From: JAZKBN01 sp040388605
Lineage (GTDB): Bacteria; Bacteroidota; Bacteroidia; Cytophagales; Flexibacteraceae
Length of the DNA stretch: 41,771 nt
Reading direction: 5' to 3'
Assembly: GCA_040388605.1 (NCBI GenBank)
Contig: JAZKBN010000036.1
Coordinates: 1-41,771 of the forward strand
Each line of letters starts with the position of its first letter. Within the stretch, counting starts at the first letter, position 1. Of the stretch, positions 25,499-32,942 are shown piece by piece. The notes below the pieces were generated by a model. The model saw only the letters and a program-made list of their open reading frames with translations. It was not told the origin of the DNA and ran no database searches. The position numbers and the translations under genes are program-made.

Positions 25499-26668
25499 TT
25501 ATTTGGGTCGGGCAATGTAATACACCTGGAAGCTCAAGAATAAGGGCGTAAACAAAACCGGGTTAGAAAACCCGATTACAACAACAATCACGGGAATCAG
25601 CCATACCCCGTAAGTATTGTAAACACTGCCGTACCTGTTAAATGAACGGGAGATGTTAAATATGAACAGCACCATTCCCAATATTCCGAATTTAACGAGG
25701 TAATCGCTCAGGCCGTTTGTTTTTTCATACGTCAGGAGCTTACCCTGTGTACGTTCTTCATATTGGAACCCGGTACCGAAAACCGGGTCGTCGCTGAGGT
25801 CTTTAAGATCTATAACCAATGAGCCGAAACGCCCCAGGCTGCGTGATTTATAGCCTAAGCTGAAGTACTTCTTCTCATTCACCATAATATCATCGCGGGT
25901 ATTAAACTGGTGCTCAATTTTTTCGCCTACGAACTCGAATTGCCAGATAAGGAAACCTATTGGAATCAACATAACCGGTGCCATGATGCGGGCAAACCTG
26001 CCTTTATTCAGCATGTAGAATAAGAGCAGGAAACCCAATAAAATAAACGCAGTAGTGCTGAAAGTGGTAATTACAGTTACCAATAACACTGCTAATTTCC
26101 TGTTAAAGGTAAACCTGCTCCTGATAAGATTAATGAGTATTACCATACCCAAAACCGCCCCGAATGCGCCGGGTTCCCACATGAACCCGCTGTTCCGGTA
26201 CATATGATTGTGGTAGTTAAAAGAAAAAATGACACTGCTTGTATATTCAACCAAATCGGTTGAATAGTTTTTCATAAAGGGCAGTAAAACAGCAAGGCTT
26301 CCGTTCAGCGTCAGCATAAACTTAGGCGCAACTACCTGCACCAGGTAAAGCGGGAGGCTTATAAGTGCAAGCTTATACACCCATGTTTCAACATGTTCAT
26401 AAAACCTTTCTGCGGCAATCCTGATTACAGCATAAGCAAAACCCAAATTCAGGAAAAACCTAAGCGTTGCGGTTACATTCAGAACCGAAAACTTAAACAG
26501 GTAAATTGTACTATACACAAAAAACACGCCCAGCAATACAAAAAATGCGCGTGTTACAGGTATCCGCTTTTTATACATTACGGCCCAGGAAACGCTGAAC
26601 AGAAGAAACAGCGTGACCTCATTATCGAAAATAATGTTTGATTTGGCAGATGCGAAAAGCAAAAGCAA
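25499..26668 (-). CDS. Multi-pass membrane protein, likely Wzy-type polysaccharide polymerase
   Basis: About 389 residues with roughly ten hydrophobic segments and a large soluble loop in the C-terminal part (about residues 245-335, EFVGEKIEHQFNTRDDI through GTGFQYEERTQGKL). This topology and the FGTGF-type motif near the loop end fit O-antigen polymerase/ligase-like proteins, which have little sequence conservation; position between sugar transferases and near the flippase supports it. No ATG lies before the first membrane segment: the frame is open back to the stop codon of the upstream GT4 (26729) and the nearest ordinary alternative start is TTG 26668, used here; ATT codons upstream are also possible. 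Start uncertain; function inferred. Confidence 0.72.
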   Translation of the reverse strand: MLLLFASAKSNIIFDNEVTLFLLFSVSWAVMYKKRIPVTRAFFVLLGVFFVYSTIYLFKFSVLNVTATLRFFLNLGFAYAVIRIAAERFYEHVETWVYKLALISLPLYLVQVVAPKFMLTLNGSLAVLLPFMKNYSTDLVEYTSSVIFSFNYHNHMYRNSGFMWEPGAFGAVLGMVILINLIRSRFTFNRKLAVLLVTVITTFSTTAFILLGFLLLFYMLNKGRFARIMAPVMLIPIGFLIWQFEFVGEKIEHQFNTRDDIMVNEKKYFSLGYKSRSLGRFGSLVIDLKDLSDDPVFGTGFQYEERTQGKLLTYEKTNGLSDYLVKFGILGMVLFIFNISRSFNRYGSVYNTYGVWLIPVIVVVIGFSNPVLFTPLFLSFQVYYIARPK

Positions 26669-26728
26669 AACCAGCAGGCTATCGATATTTTTATAAATGC
26701 GATTCAGAATTACCTTGTTGCAGCCCGA

Positions 26729-27886
26729 TTATGCAGGCTTATGTATTTTATATTCAGCTATTAAGTGCCTGTAAATTTCTATTGTATTATTCGTTATATC
26801 TTCGGGGTTATGCCTGTCGCGGGCAACAGCAATACCGTTTGCAGAAATGTATTGCCATAAAGACTTGTCGGTAACCAGGCGCTTAACCGCGTTATAAATA
26901 CTTTCGGTATCAAGTGTGGTAAGCAGCCCGGTATCTCCGGAATCTATTAAAGAAGAAACCCCGCCTACATCTGATGCCACAACAGGCAGGCCGACTAACT
27001 GGGCCTCGCTTATTGAATTGGGGCTGTTGTCAATATAACTGGGGTGAAGCAGGCAAAATGCTTTTCCGAACACTTCTGTAATTTCCTTTGGTTCCAGGAA
27101 ATTAAGGAGCTCAATATCTTCAACTTTAAAGTTGCTGATTGAATACCTGTGCAACAGGTGCTGCAGCACTTTATTATCGGTACGGCCAATTATGGTTAAA
27201 GAAAAACCAAAATCAGCTTTCAGGCGACTATAGACCTGCAGTGCTTCGCTTATGCCTTTTATGGAATTGGTTCCGCCCATAAATACAATGTTCCTGCTCT
27301 CGTAGTTGGCAAGCGGAGCAGCGGCATTGTAAAACTCGGGTCGCATCATTTCCCAATTGTGGTAAATAACAGCCCTCGGATTCAGGCGCATTACATGGAA
27401 CTTATCCCAAACGGTTCGGCACATGTAGTTCTTAATTCGAGGCATGTAGATTAGCTCATACAGGCTTTGAATTCTCCAGTTCCAATATCGTTTGTCTGTA
27501 ACAGGAATGTGTTTTGCATATTCGGTGAGCAAGCCTTGTATAGATACTATAACCGGGCAGTCTTTTATACCCGCACCTGCAAGCTGGTACTGGTATTCTG
27601 TACCATGAATATGAATAACATCATAAGACTTATAAATCTTCTGCAAAGCCTTTTTCATACGCAGGGCCCTGAAAAGGTAAAAGCTGAGCATATCATAGCG
27701 CACACGGGCAAAAGTGCGTACCGTAATAAACTTTATTCCTTCCTTGTCTTCTTCCAGCCAATCGACATCAATATTGCCGGAAGTGGACAAAAGAGTAAGA
27801 CTTATGCCGGGAACTTTTGCAAGTGCGCGTGACAAAGCTATTACCCAGCTTGCCTGGTTGGCAGGAACAAGCCATAAAACTTTCAT
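26729..27886 (-). CDS. GT4 family glycosyltransferase with D-x7-E motif
   Basis: A 385-residue protein from ATG 27886, which overlaps the flippase stop codon in an ATGA arrangement; ATG 27895 three codons upstream is the alternative. It begins MKVLWLVPANQASWVIALS, has NIVFMGGTNSIKGISEALQVY in the donor-binding half, and LLHPSYIDNSPNSISEAQLVGLPVVASDVGG, where the usual first Glu of the E-x7-E pair is Asp. N-terminal YDVIHIHGTEYQYQLAG also fits this branch. Probably cytoplasmic and membrane-associated, adding a sugar to the repeat unit. The next gene's frame runs on directly after the stop. Sugar unknown. Confidence 0.92.
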   Translation of the reverse strand: MKVLWLVPANQASWVIALSRALAKVPGISLTLLSTSGNIDVDWLEEDKEGIKFITVRTFARVRYDMLSFYLFRALRMKKALQKIYKSYDVIHIHGTEYQYQLAGAGIKDCPVIVSIQGLLTEYAKHIPVTDKRYWNWRIQSLYELIYMPRIKNYMCRTVWDKFHVMRLNPRAVIYHNWEMMRPEFYNAAAPLANYESRNIVFMGGTNSIKGISEALQVYSRLKADFGFSLTIIGRTDNKVLQHLLHRYSISNFKVEDIELLNFLEPKEITEVFGKAFCLLHPSYIDNSPNSISEAQLVGLPVVASDVGGVSSLIDSGDTGLLTTLDTESIYNAVKRLVTDKSLWQYISANGIAVARDRHNPEDITNNTIEIYRHLIAEYKIHKPA

Positions 27887-29244
27887 CTGTTCCATATACC
27901 TGCTGCGTTGCCTGAAATTATTTTTCGGTACTGGATAAGAGAAAGCAATGCGGTAGGCGCCTGGCAGATTGCAGTGGCCCAAACCACACCGGCTACATTT
28001 AAACCGGTAAACTTAACCAGGTAAACAGCTAAGGGAATGCAGAACAGGCTCAGGAAAATACTGCTGTACATCTGCAGGTTAACTTTTCCCAAACCATTCA
28101 GGAACAGGCTTAAGGGTGTAGAAAGCAGTATTATAATTTTTAATACCGCCATGGCAATGGTAAGGTTCAGGGGAATATAAACGCGGTTACCAATCCAGAT
28201 ATGATACAATACAGGAGAGGCAACAGTAAGGAAAAGGATAATACCTATAAAGCCTGCCAGCATCCACATTACTTTATTCATGGTTCGGCTAAGCCAGGCA
28301 AAATCATGTTTGTGGTAAGCATCCGTACTGGCCGACCACAATGGGGTAAGCAAAATTGAAAACACCAAAACCGGAATATCGAGGTAACGGAAAGCAACAT
28401 TATAGGCCGTTACGCTGCTGCCGCCAAGCATTTGCGTTAAAATCACATTCCCGGTATAAAACATAAGAATGCCCGCCACCTGTATAATAAAGAACTTGGA
28501 ACCCAGACCGGCAATTTCCCGGGTACTTTCGGCATGGAAAGCTTTAAGGGAAGGGCGCAGGGCCTTATATTTTCCGCTGAAGCCAATAATACTTGCAATG
28601 GCCAGCACCAGGATCGGCGACAAAGATGCGGCAATTCCAAAATTAACCAGTGATGGCTGCGTGGTTAAGGTAAGCACATAAACCGAAACCAATGAAACCA
28701 GGCTGAACAGAAAACCTAATAAATTACTCTGCGCATTCTGTTGCGCCGACATTAAAACCGTTTGGTAAATACGCCCGATAAACTGCAGGCAAAAGGAACC
28801 CACAACTATATAGGCCAATGTTCCCAATTCAGCTTCATGGCTGATATTGGTGTTCAAAATTCGGTGCCATTGCAGGAACGGGGCCGCGCAGGCAAATACT
28901 ATGAATATGCCCGCAGAAATCAGCGTAAGAATAATGTAAGTTGTGCTTACGTATCTTTTAGCACGGACTAAATCGTTTTTTGCAAGCGCTTCTGTGAGCT
29001 TATTGCGCATGCCGTTCCCTAAGCCAATATCAAGGGTATTGAACCATGCAATCATAGATGTTACTGTAAGCCATACCCCGTTCATTTCGGCATCAAGATA
29101 CCTGAGCGTGAGCGGAACCATCAGCAGGGAAACCAGCATGCTGCCACCCTTAATTAAGAAAGATGCTGCAGCGTTCTTCTTGGCGAGAACAGAACGCTCA
29201 TGACCTTTCTCAAAAAAATCTGTAACCTTTTTTAATCCTATCAT
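27883..29244 (-). CDS. wzx: Polysaccharide flippase (Wzx, MOP superfamily)
   Basis: A 453-residue integral membrane protein with 12 or so membrane helices. The N-terminus KNAAASFLIKGGSMLVSLL followed by TLRYLDAEMNGVWLTVTSM and DIGLGNGMRNKLTEALAKND matches the oligosaccharide flippase/MATE-like family; NDLVRAKRYVSTTYI is typical for the first cytoplasmic loop. It translocates the undecaprenyl-linked repeat unit to the periplasmic side. It is the first gene of the assembly block, with a TAATTTTG box 111 bases upstream, and its stop overlaps the next GT4 start by 3 bases, a sign of translational coupling. Confidence 0.93.
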   Translation of the reverse strand: MIGLKKVTDFFEKGHERSVLAKKNAAASFLIKGGSMLVSLLMVPLTLRYLDAEMNGVWLTVTSMIAWFNTLDIGLGNGMRNKLTEALAKNDLVRAKRYVSTTYIILTLISAGIFIVFACAAPFLQWHRILNTNISHEAELGTLAYIVVGSFCLQFIGRIYQTVLMSAQQNAQSNLLGFLFSLVSLVSVYVLTLTTQPSLVNFGIAASLSPILVLAIASIIGFSGKYKALRPSLKAFHAESTREIAGLGSKFFIIQVAGILMFYTGNVILTQMLGGSSVTAYNVAFRYLDIPVLVFSILLTPLWSASTDAYHKHDFAWLSRTMNKVMWMLAGFIGIILFLTVASPVLYHIWIGNRVYIPLNLTIAMAVLKIIILLSTPLSLFLNGLGKVNLQMYSSIFLSLFCIPLAVYLVKFTGLNVAGVVWATAICQAPTALLSLIQYRKIISGNAAGIWNR

Positions 29245-29352
29245 TCGGAAGCAGGCCCTTTGTGTTAATACAACACCGGGGGCATATCGGGGGCCAATTC
29301 TGGTCAGGTAATTTTAAATAACTGTTTCCCAAGACCTTTAACACAGCCGATT

Positions 29353-29366
29353 TACAAAATTAAGCA
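29353..29366 (-). promoter_or_regulatory. -7 region of the assembly block, shared 14-mer
   Basis: The - strand sequence TGCTTAATTTTGTA includes TAATTTTG (29355-29362), an exact -7 consensus match, 111 bases before the flippase start. It is identical to 20038-20051 before the wza-type gene. The -33 element is weak. Confidence 0.55.
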
Positions 29367-29408
29367 AAAAAGGGCGAAAAAACCATGAACAGCAATGCCC
29401 AAATAACA

Positions 29409-29445
29409 AGCAAAGGCTCCCTGATATTTCTTCCGGGAGCCTTTG
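29409..29445 (-). terminator. Terminator of the three-repeat T9SS gene
   Basis: A perfect 12-bp stem (29409-29420 with 29434-29445) and a 13-base loop, 51 bases after the stop codon at 29497. The - strand tail is modestly T-rich (gcttgttattt). Confidence 0.8.
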
Positions 29446-29496
29446 CAACAATTTATCTGTACGGGCATTCCTGCCAGTAAGATTAAGAACCTATGC

Positions 29497-31434
29497 TTAT
29501 CGCATAACAGTGAACTTTTGAGTTGAAGAACCTGTTGGGGTATTAACCCTGCAGAAATATACGCCGGGAGTCAAACCGGCTGTTGATATTACCTGCTTAT
29601 TACCAAAGCCGGTATTCGCAGCCTCGTGATGTATCAGGGTCTTCCCGTTTATATCACATATATCTATTTTATAGCTCGGGGTGGTTTGAAGCATGCCAAC
29701 ATTGAGTTCATTGGCAGCAGGAACAGGCCAGCACAAAAACTCAACCTTGGGAATATTTCCTTTTACAGCATTCTGCACCCTGTATTGTGCCGGGCCATAA
29801 ATTGAATCTAAATGAACTGTTACCGGATTTCCCACACCACTGTTAACAAGTATGGCCAGGCTGGTTACATTGTTTGTAGCAACTGTGGCATCAGGTATTT
29901 TGGTGCAGGTAAGAACCACATTTTCCCATGTAAAATCCTGGGAAATAACCCCTACGAATTCGCCATAGCGGCCCATAGGGTAATTAGGAGCATTTACCAA
30001 AGCACTGTCCTGGAGGGTGAATTGTATGGTTGTGCCGGCTGGGCCATAAGCCTGCATGCTCCATTTCTTGCGATTTTCAAGGTAAGAAGCCAAATCTGCC
30101 AAAGGGTGCACATACCCGTTCCAGCCGCAGGCTATTACGTCATACTGAACGGTGCTCCTGGTGTACTTTCCGCATGAATCTCCGGCATTCACAGGACTTG
30201 GGTTCGGGTTGTCAACTACCAGCACGCCGTCAGGTCCGTCTACATTATAGTAGTTGATATGGCGGTTACTGCCAAAGTCTTCCCATAAGAATTCTTTTGT
30301 AACTGCAGCGCCGTCAGTTATTATTTTGGGTCCGGCAATGTCGTCGAAAATCCAGGTGGATGAGTAAGTAACGCCCGGGGTAAACTCCAGGGCAATTTCA
30401 TCAATAGATGAAGCAGGTACGTTGGCTTCAGGTATCTGCGACACTTCAAAAGTAATAACCTGCCACCTTGAAGAATCATTAGAAGTTACAAGCCCGCGAT
30501 ATACGCTATGTCGGCCGGCAGGATAAGGGTTGGTTAAGGCTATTGCCTTGTTTTGCATTACAAAATCTATAGCCGTTCCCGTAGGGGCATCGGTACGAAC
30601 TTTCAGGGTGAATTTTTTGCAGCCTGAAACATAGCTTTGTAAAGAATCGGCATGGCCTAAAAAATCCACACAAAGCACATCGTACACATTGCTGTTGCGG
30701 GTGTACCTGGCCACAAAAGGGCTGGGGTTTACCGCATCACGAATTATGTTTGGAACCCCCTGCTCAAGCAAACCATCCCTGTAGCCAAATGACTGATTGT
30801 GAATATTATCAAAATTCTCAATCATGTATTGGCCGTAAGTGGGAAGGCATAAGGTGTATTCAAAGCCCTGCAGGTTATCGAAAAAGTAGGTTGAGCCGGT
30901 TTGCGATGGAACAAAACTGTTGGCGTCAAAAGAGAGCAGCATTACGTTTACTGCTTCAGTGCTCATTATCGGGTCGTAACCATCGTGTGTTACAAAATGG
31001 AAGGTTAAAAGCTCCCATTGGTTTGCAGTCTTCGTGGTATCGCTGAGCACACCATAACGGCCGGTCGGGAAGTTTGTTGGTGTTGTTTGGGCAGTATCTT
31101 CCAGGCTCAGCTGAACCGGGATGCCTGCAGCCCGGCTGTAAACCATCATGGTTAAAACTCTTCTGCCATTTACATAGTCGCGAACATCGTCAACAGTACC
31201 GGCAACGCCAATACGGATAACATCATAAACAGCATCAGGATTGCGGACATAGCGTCCGCAACGGGGCGATGGGTTAACGCCGTTGGTGAGCGGGTTATCT
31301 ATCACACTCAGGTCACCATCGCGGTAATAATAAATGGCATTGCGTTGGTCTTCGAAGTTGTCCCACATTACCTGGGCATGTGAGGCAGAAAAAACAAGGC
31401 TTAGGGCAAAGAGAAGAAGTAACTTAATTTTCAT
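29497..31434 (-). CDS. T9SS-secreted protein with three tandem beta-sandwich-like repeats
   Basis: A 645-residue protein from ATG 31434; a TTG at 31458 would prepend eight residues before the signal peptide and is not favoured. After a signal peptide (about 1-20) come three related repeats of about 170-180 residues (about 22-195, 205-380, 385-555). Each has an opening W/I-E/D-NF/DF segment, a DNP-x-PSP/RDAVNPSP turn, a C/A-x-RY/KYTR-x-x-x-YDV strand, an aromatic-rich centre with YP-x-GR(Y/H), and ends with YFFDN/IFDDIAGP/LDSIYGP. This resembles carbohydrate-binding jelly-roll modules but I do not recognise the family. The C-terminal about 75 residues (WPVPAANELNVG, then GLTPGVYFCRV, ending FTVMR) form a T9SS type A sorting domain. 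It is exported to the cell surface. Ligand unknown. Confidence 0.83.
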   Translation of the reverse strand: MKIKLLLLFALSLVFSASHAQVMWDNFEDQRNAIYYYRDGDLSVIDNPLTNGVNPSPRCGRYVRNPDAVYDVIRIGVAGTVDDVRDYVNGRRVLTMMVYSRAAGIPVQLSLEDTAQTTPTNFPTGRYGVLSDTTKTANQWELLTFHFVTHDGYDPIMSTEAVNVMLLSFDANSFVPSQTGSTYFFDNLQGFEYTLCLPTYGQYMIENFDNIHNQSFGYRDGLLEQGVPNIIRDAVNPSPFVARYTRNSNVYDVLCVDFLGHADSLQSYVSGCKKFTLKVRTDAPTGTAIDFVMQNKAIALTNPYPAGRHSVYRGLVTSNDSSRWQVITFEVSQIPEANVPASSIDEIALEFTPGVTYSSTWIFDDIAGPKIITDGAAVTKEFLWEDFGSNRHINYYNVDGPDGVLVVDNPNPSPVNAGDSCGKYTRSTVQYDVIACGWNGYVHPLADLASYLENRKKWSMQAYGPAGTTIQFTLQDSALVNAPNYPMGRYGEFVGVISQDFTWENVVLTCTKIPDATVATNNVTSLAILVNSGVGNPVTVHLDSIYGPAQYRVQNAVKGNIPKVEFLCWPVPAANELNVGMLQTTPSYKIDICDINGKTLIHHEAANTGFGNKQVISTAGLTPGVYFCRVNTPTGSSTQKFTVMR

Positions 31435-31871
31435 TGAGTTTTGGTTTTGGGTGTACAATTAATTCACTGAAAACCAATGCAATACAGGTAAGGGTGTACC
31501 GTATTTAATTTAGGAGGCTTCCAAGCTTTAAACCATGCTTTTATTACAGCCGAAAAGATACCGACTGAAAAAATTCAGGATTATAGGGCAATTTGGCGAC
31601 ACTGTTTTCAGTAATGGCAATAAATGAAAAAGCAGGTAAGGTCATTAACCAGGGGTGTACGGTAATGCCTGCAATACATTAAAGAGGGAACAATGCCCCT
31701 GCACTAACCATTCAAAACTTTAACAGGCAGAGAAAATTTACGCATAAGCGCCCATTGGCCTTTTCTCATTAAATGATACATGGTTAAACTTAGTTCGCAC
31801 AATACTAAAGTGCTAATAAATAATAATTAAGGACTTTAATATCAGGCGCAGTTTTCATTCCGGATATTGAA
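31435..31871. other. Gene-free stretch with triplicated octamer
   Basis: No gene is seen. GGGTGTAC occurs three times in direct orientation at 31449-31456, 31492-31499 and 31653-31660, upstream of the T9SS gene. No exact TAnnTTTG box on the - strand was found. Near the left end of the preceding gene (31800-31815) only a weak 4-bp hairpin is present. Confidence 0.5.
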
Positions 31872-32879
31872 TTATTTATGTATTTCCGAATTTGTAAAAC
31901 CAATTGCCGGCAAAAAACCTGATTCAGATACCTTCCTGTTAAAAATATCAGCTGCGGCAGATATCTCAGGGCTTTGGGCCTGTAAAGGATTTGTGGAGGC
32001 GGCACTAAAAACTGCCCCGCCGATTATTCCGCCTAAGCCATTGGCCAAGGCTGCATTTTTTATGTATTTACCCAATGCCATATATACCATATCGGTCTGC
32101 TCCTTTAATTCTTCATCCTGTCTTGAGCTTAGCAGGTGCAGGGCCATAAAGGGGCTTATGGTTTTGTATCCATAAGTAAACAAACCTGTATTACCGCTTT
32201 CAGTAATTAATTTAAGGCCGGGCTCAAGTTTAAGCTGCTCAATTAAGTCTCCGTCCGTATTGTAGTAAGCCAGCCTGTTGCCTGTAATTACGAGCATGGA
32301 AGTAATTCCGGGATATGCCGGCTTCACTTCTTCTGCTACAGGCACGCGCTTTAAGGCACTGTCGGTTTTTGCGCGCAGGTCCTTCAGGCATTGAGAAAGG
32401 CTGCGGGCAACTAAAACAACATGGGTATCGCTTACATCTCCCCTGGTTTCTGCCTGGGATCGGCACCAGGTAATATAGCTGAACCCAGATGAATCAGCGT
32501 ATTTGCCTGAAAACCTCAGCGCTAAGGTGCATGTGCCTGTTTCGGCATAGGTATTCCTGCTTTCGCTGAATTCAACCTTCAGGATTTCAATGTTTAAAGC
32601 CACATCATGTGTTTTATCAGGCCTTTGCGGACTCAGCTTTTTTGATAAAAAATTGGCAGCGCCGTGTTCCAGCTGAACCGGAACAGTCTTGTTATTCAGA
32701 CCAATATCAGCCCTGCCGTCATAGTTCGGATCCGGGCGGATATCTTTTGCAGAAACAAGGAAGTATGGCTCCGGTATTTTATATTTCCTTGGGCTGCAAA
32801 TAACTGTAAATGACTTTTGGGAATAAGCCTGCGGGTAAATCAGTAAAATCGCAATTAATAAAAGCAGTACTTTTTTCAT
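31872..32879 (-). CDS. Secreted protein of unknown function
   Basis: A 335-residue protein with a clear signal peptide (MKKVLLLLIAILLI..., cleavage after about residue 20). I do not recognise a family. The N-terminal half has alternating beta-rich segments and two Cys (CSPRKY and CTLAL) plus a later WCRSQAE and QCLKDL, so disulphides are possible. The centre VITGNRLAYYNTDGDLIEQLKLEPG looks like a short beta-hairpin repeat. A glycine/alanine-rich hydrophobic stretch around residues 272-292 could be a membrane-interacting helix. It follows the TPR/HTH regulator by 63 bases on the same strand, so probably one transcript; it may be a periplasmic partner of that regulator, which is inference from position only. 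Confidence 0.75.
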   Translation of the reverse strand: MKKVLLLLIAILLIYPQAYSQKSFTVICSPRKYKIPEPYFLVSAKDIRPDPNYDGRADIGLNNKTVPVQLEHGAANFLSKKLSPQRPDKTHDVALNIEILKVEFSESRNTYAETGTCTLALRFSGKYADSSGFSYITWCRSQAETRGDVSDTHVVLVARSLSQCLKDLRAKTDSALKRVPVAEEVKPAYPGITSMLVITGNRLAYYNTDGDLIEQLKLEPGLKLITESGNTGLFTYGYKTISPFMALHLLSSRQDEELKEQTDMVYMALGKYIKNAALANGLGGIIGGAVFSAASTNPLQAQSPEISAAADIFNRKVSESGFLPAIGFTNSEIHK

Positions 32880-32942
32880 AATTGATTAAGTGGAAAATTG
32901 TAAACAGTCGGTCAGGTTTAAACCAGGTAAGCGAATTTAATT

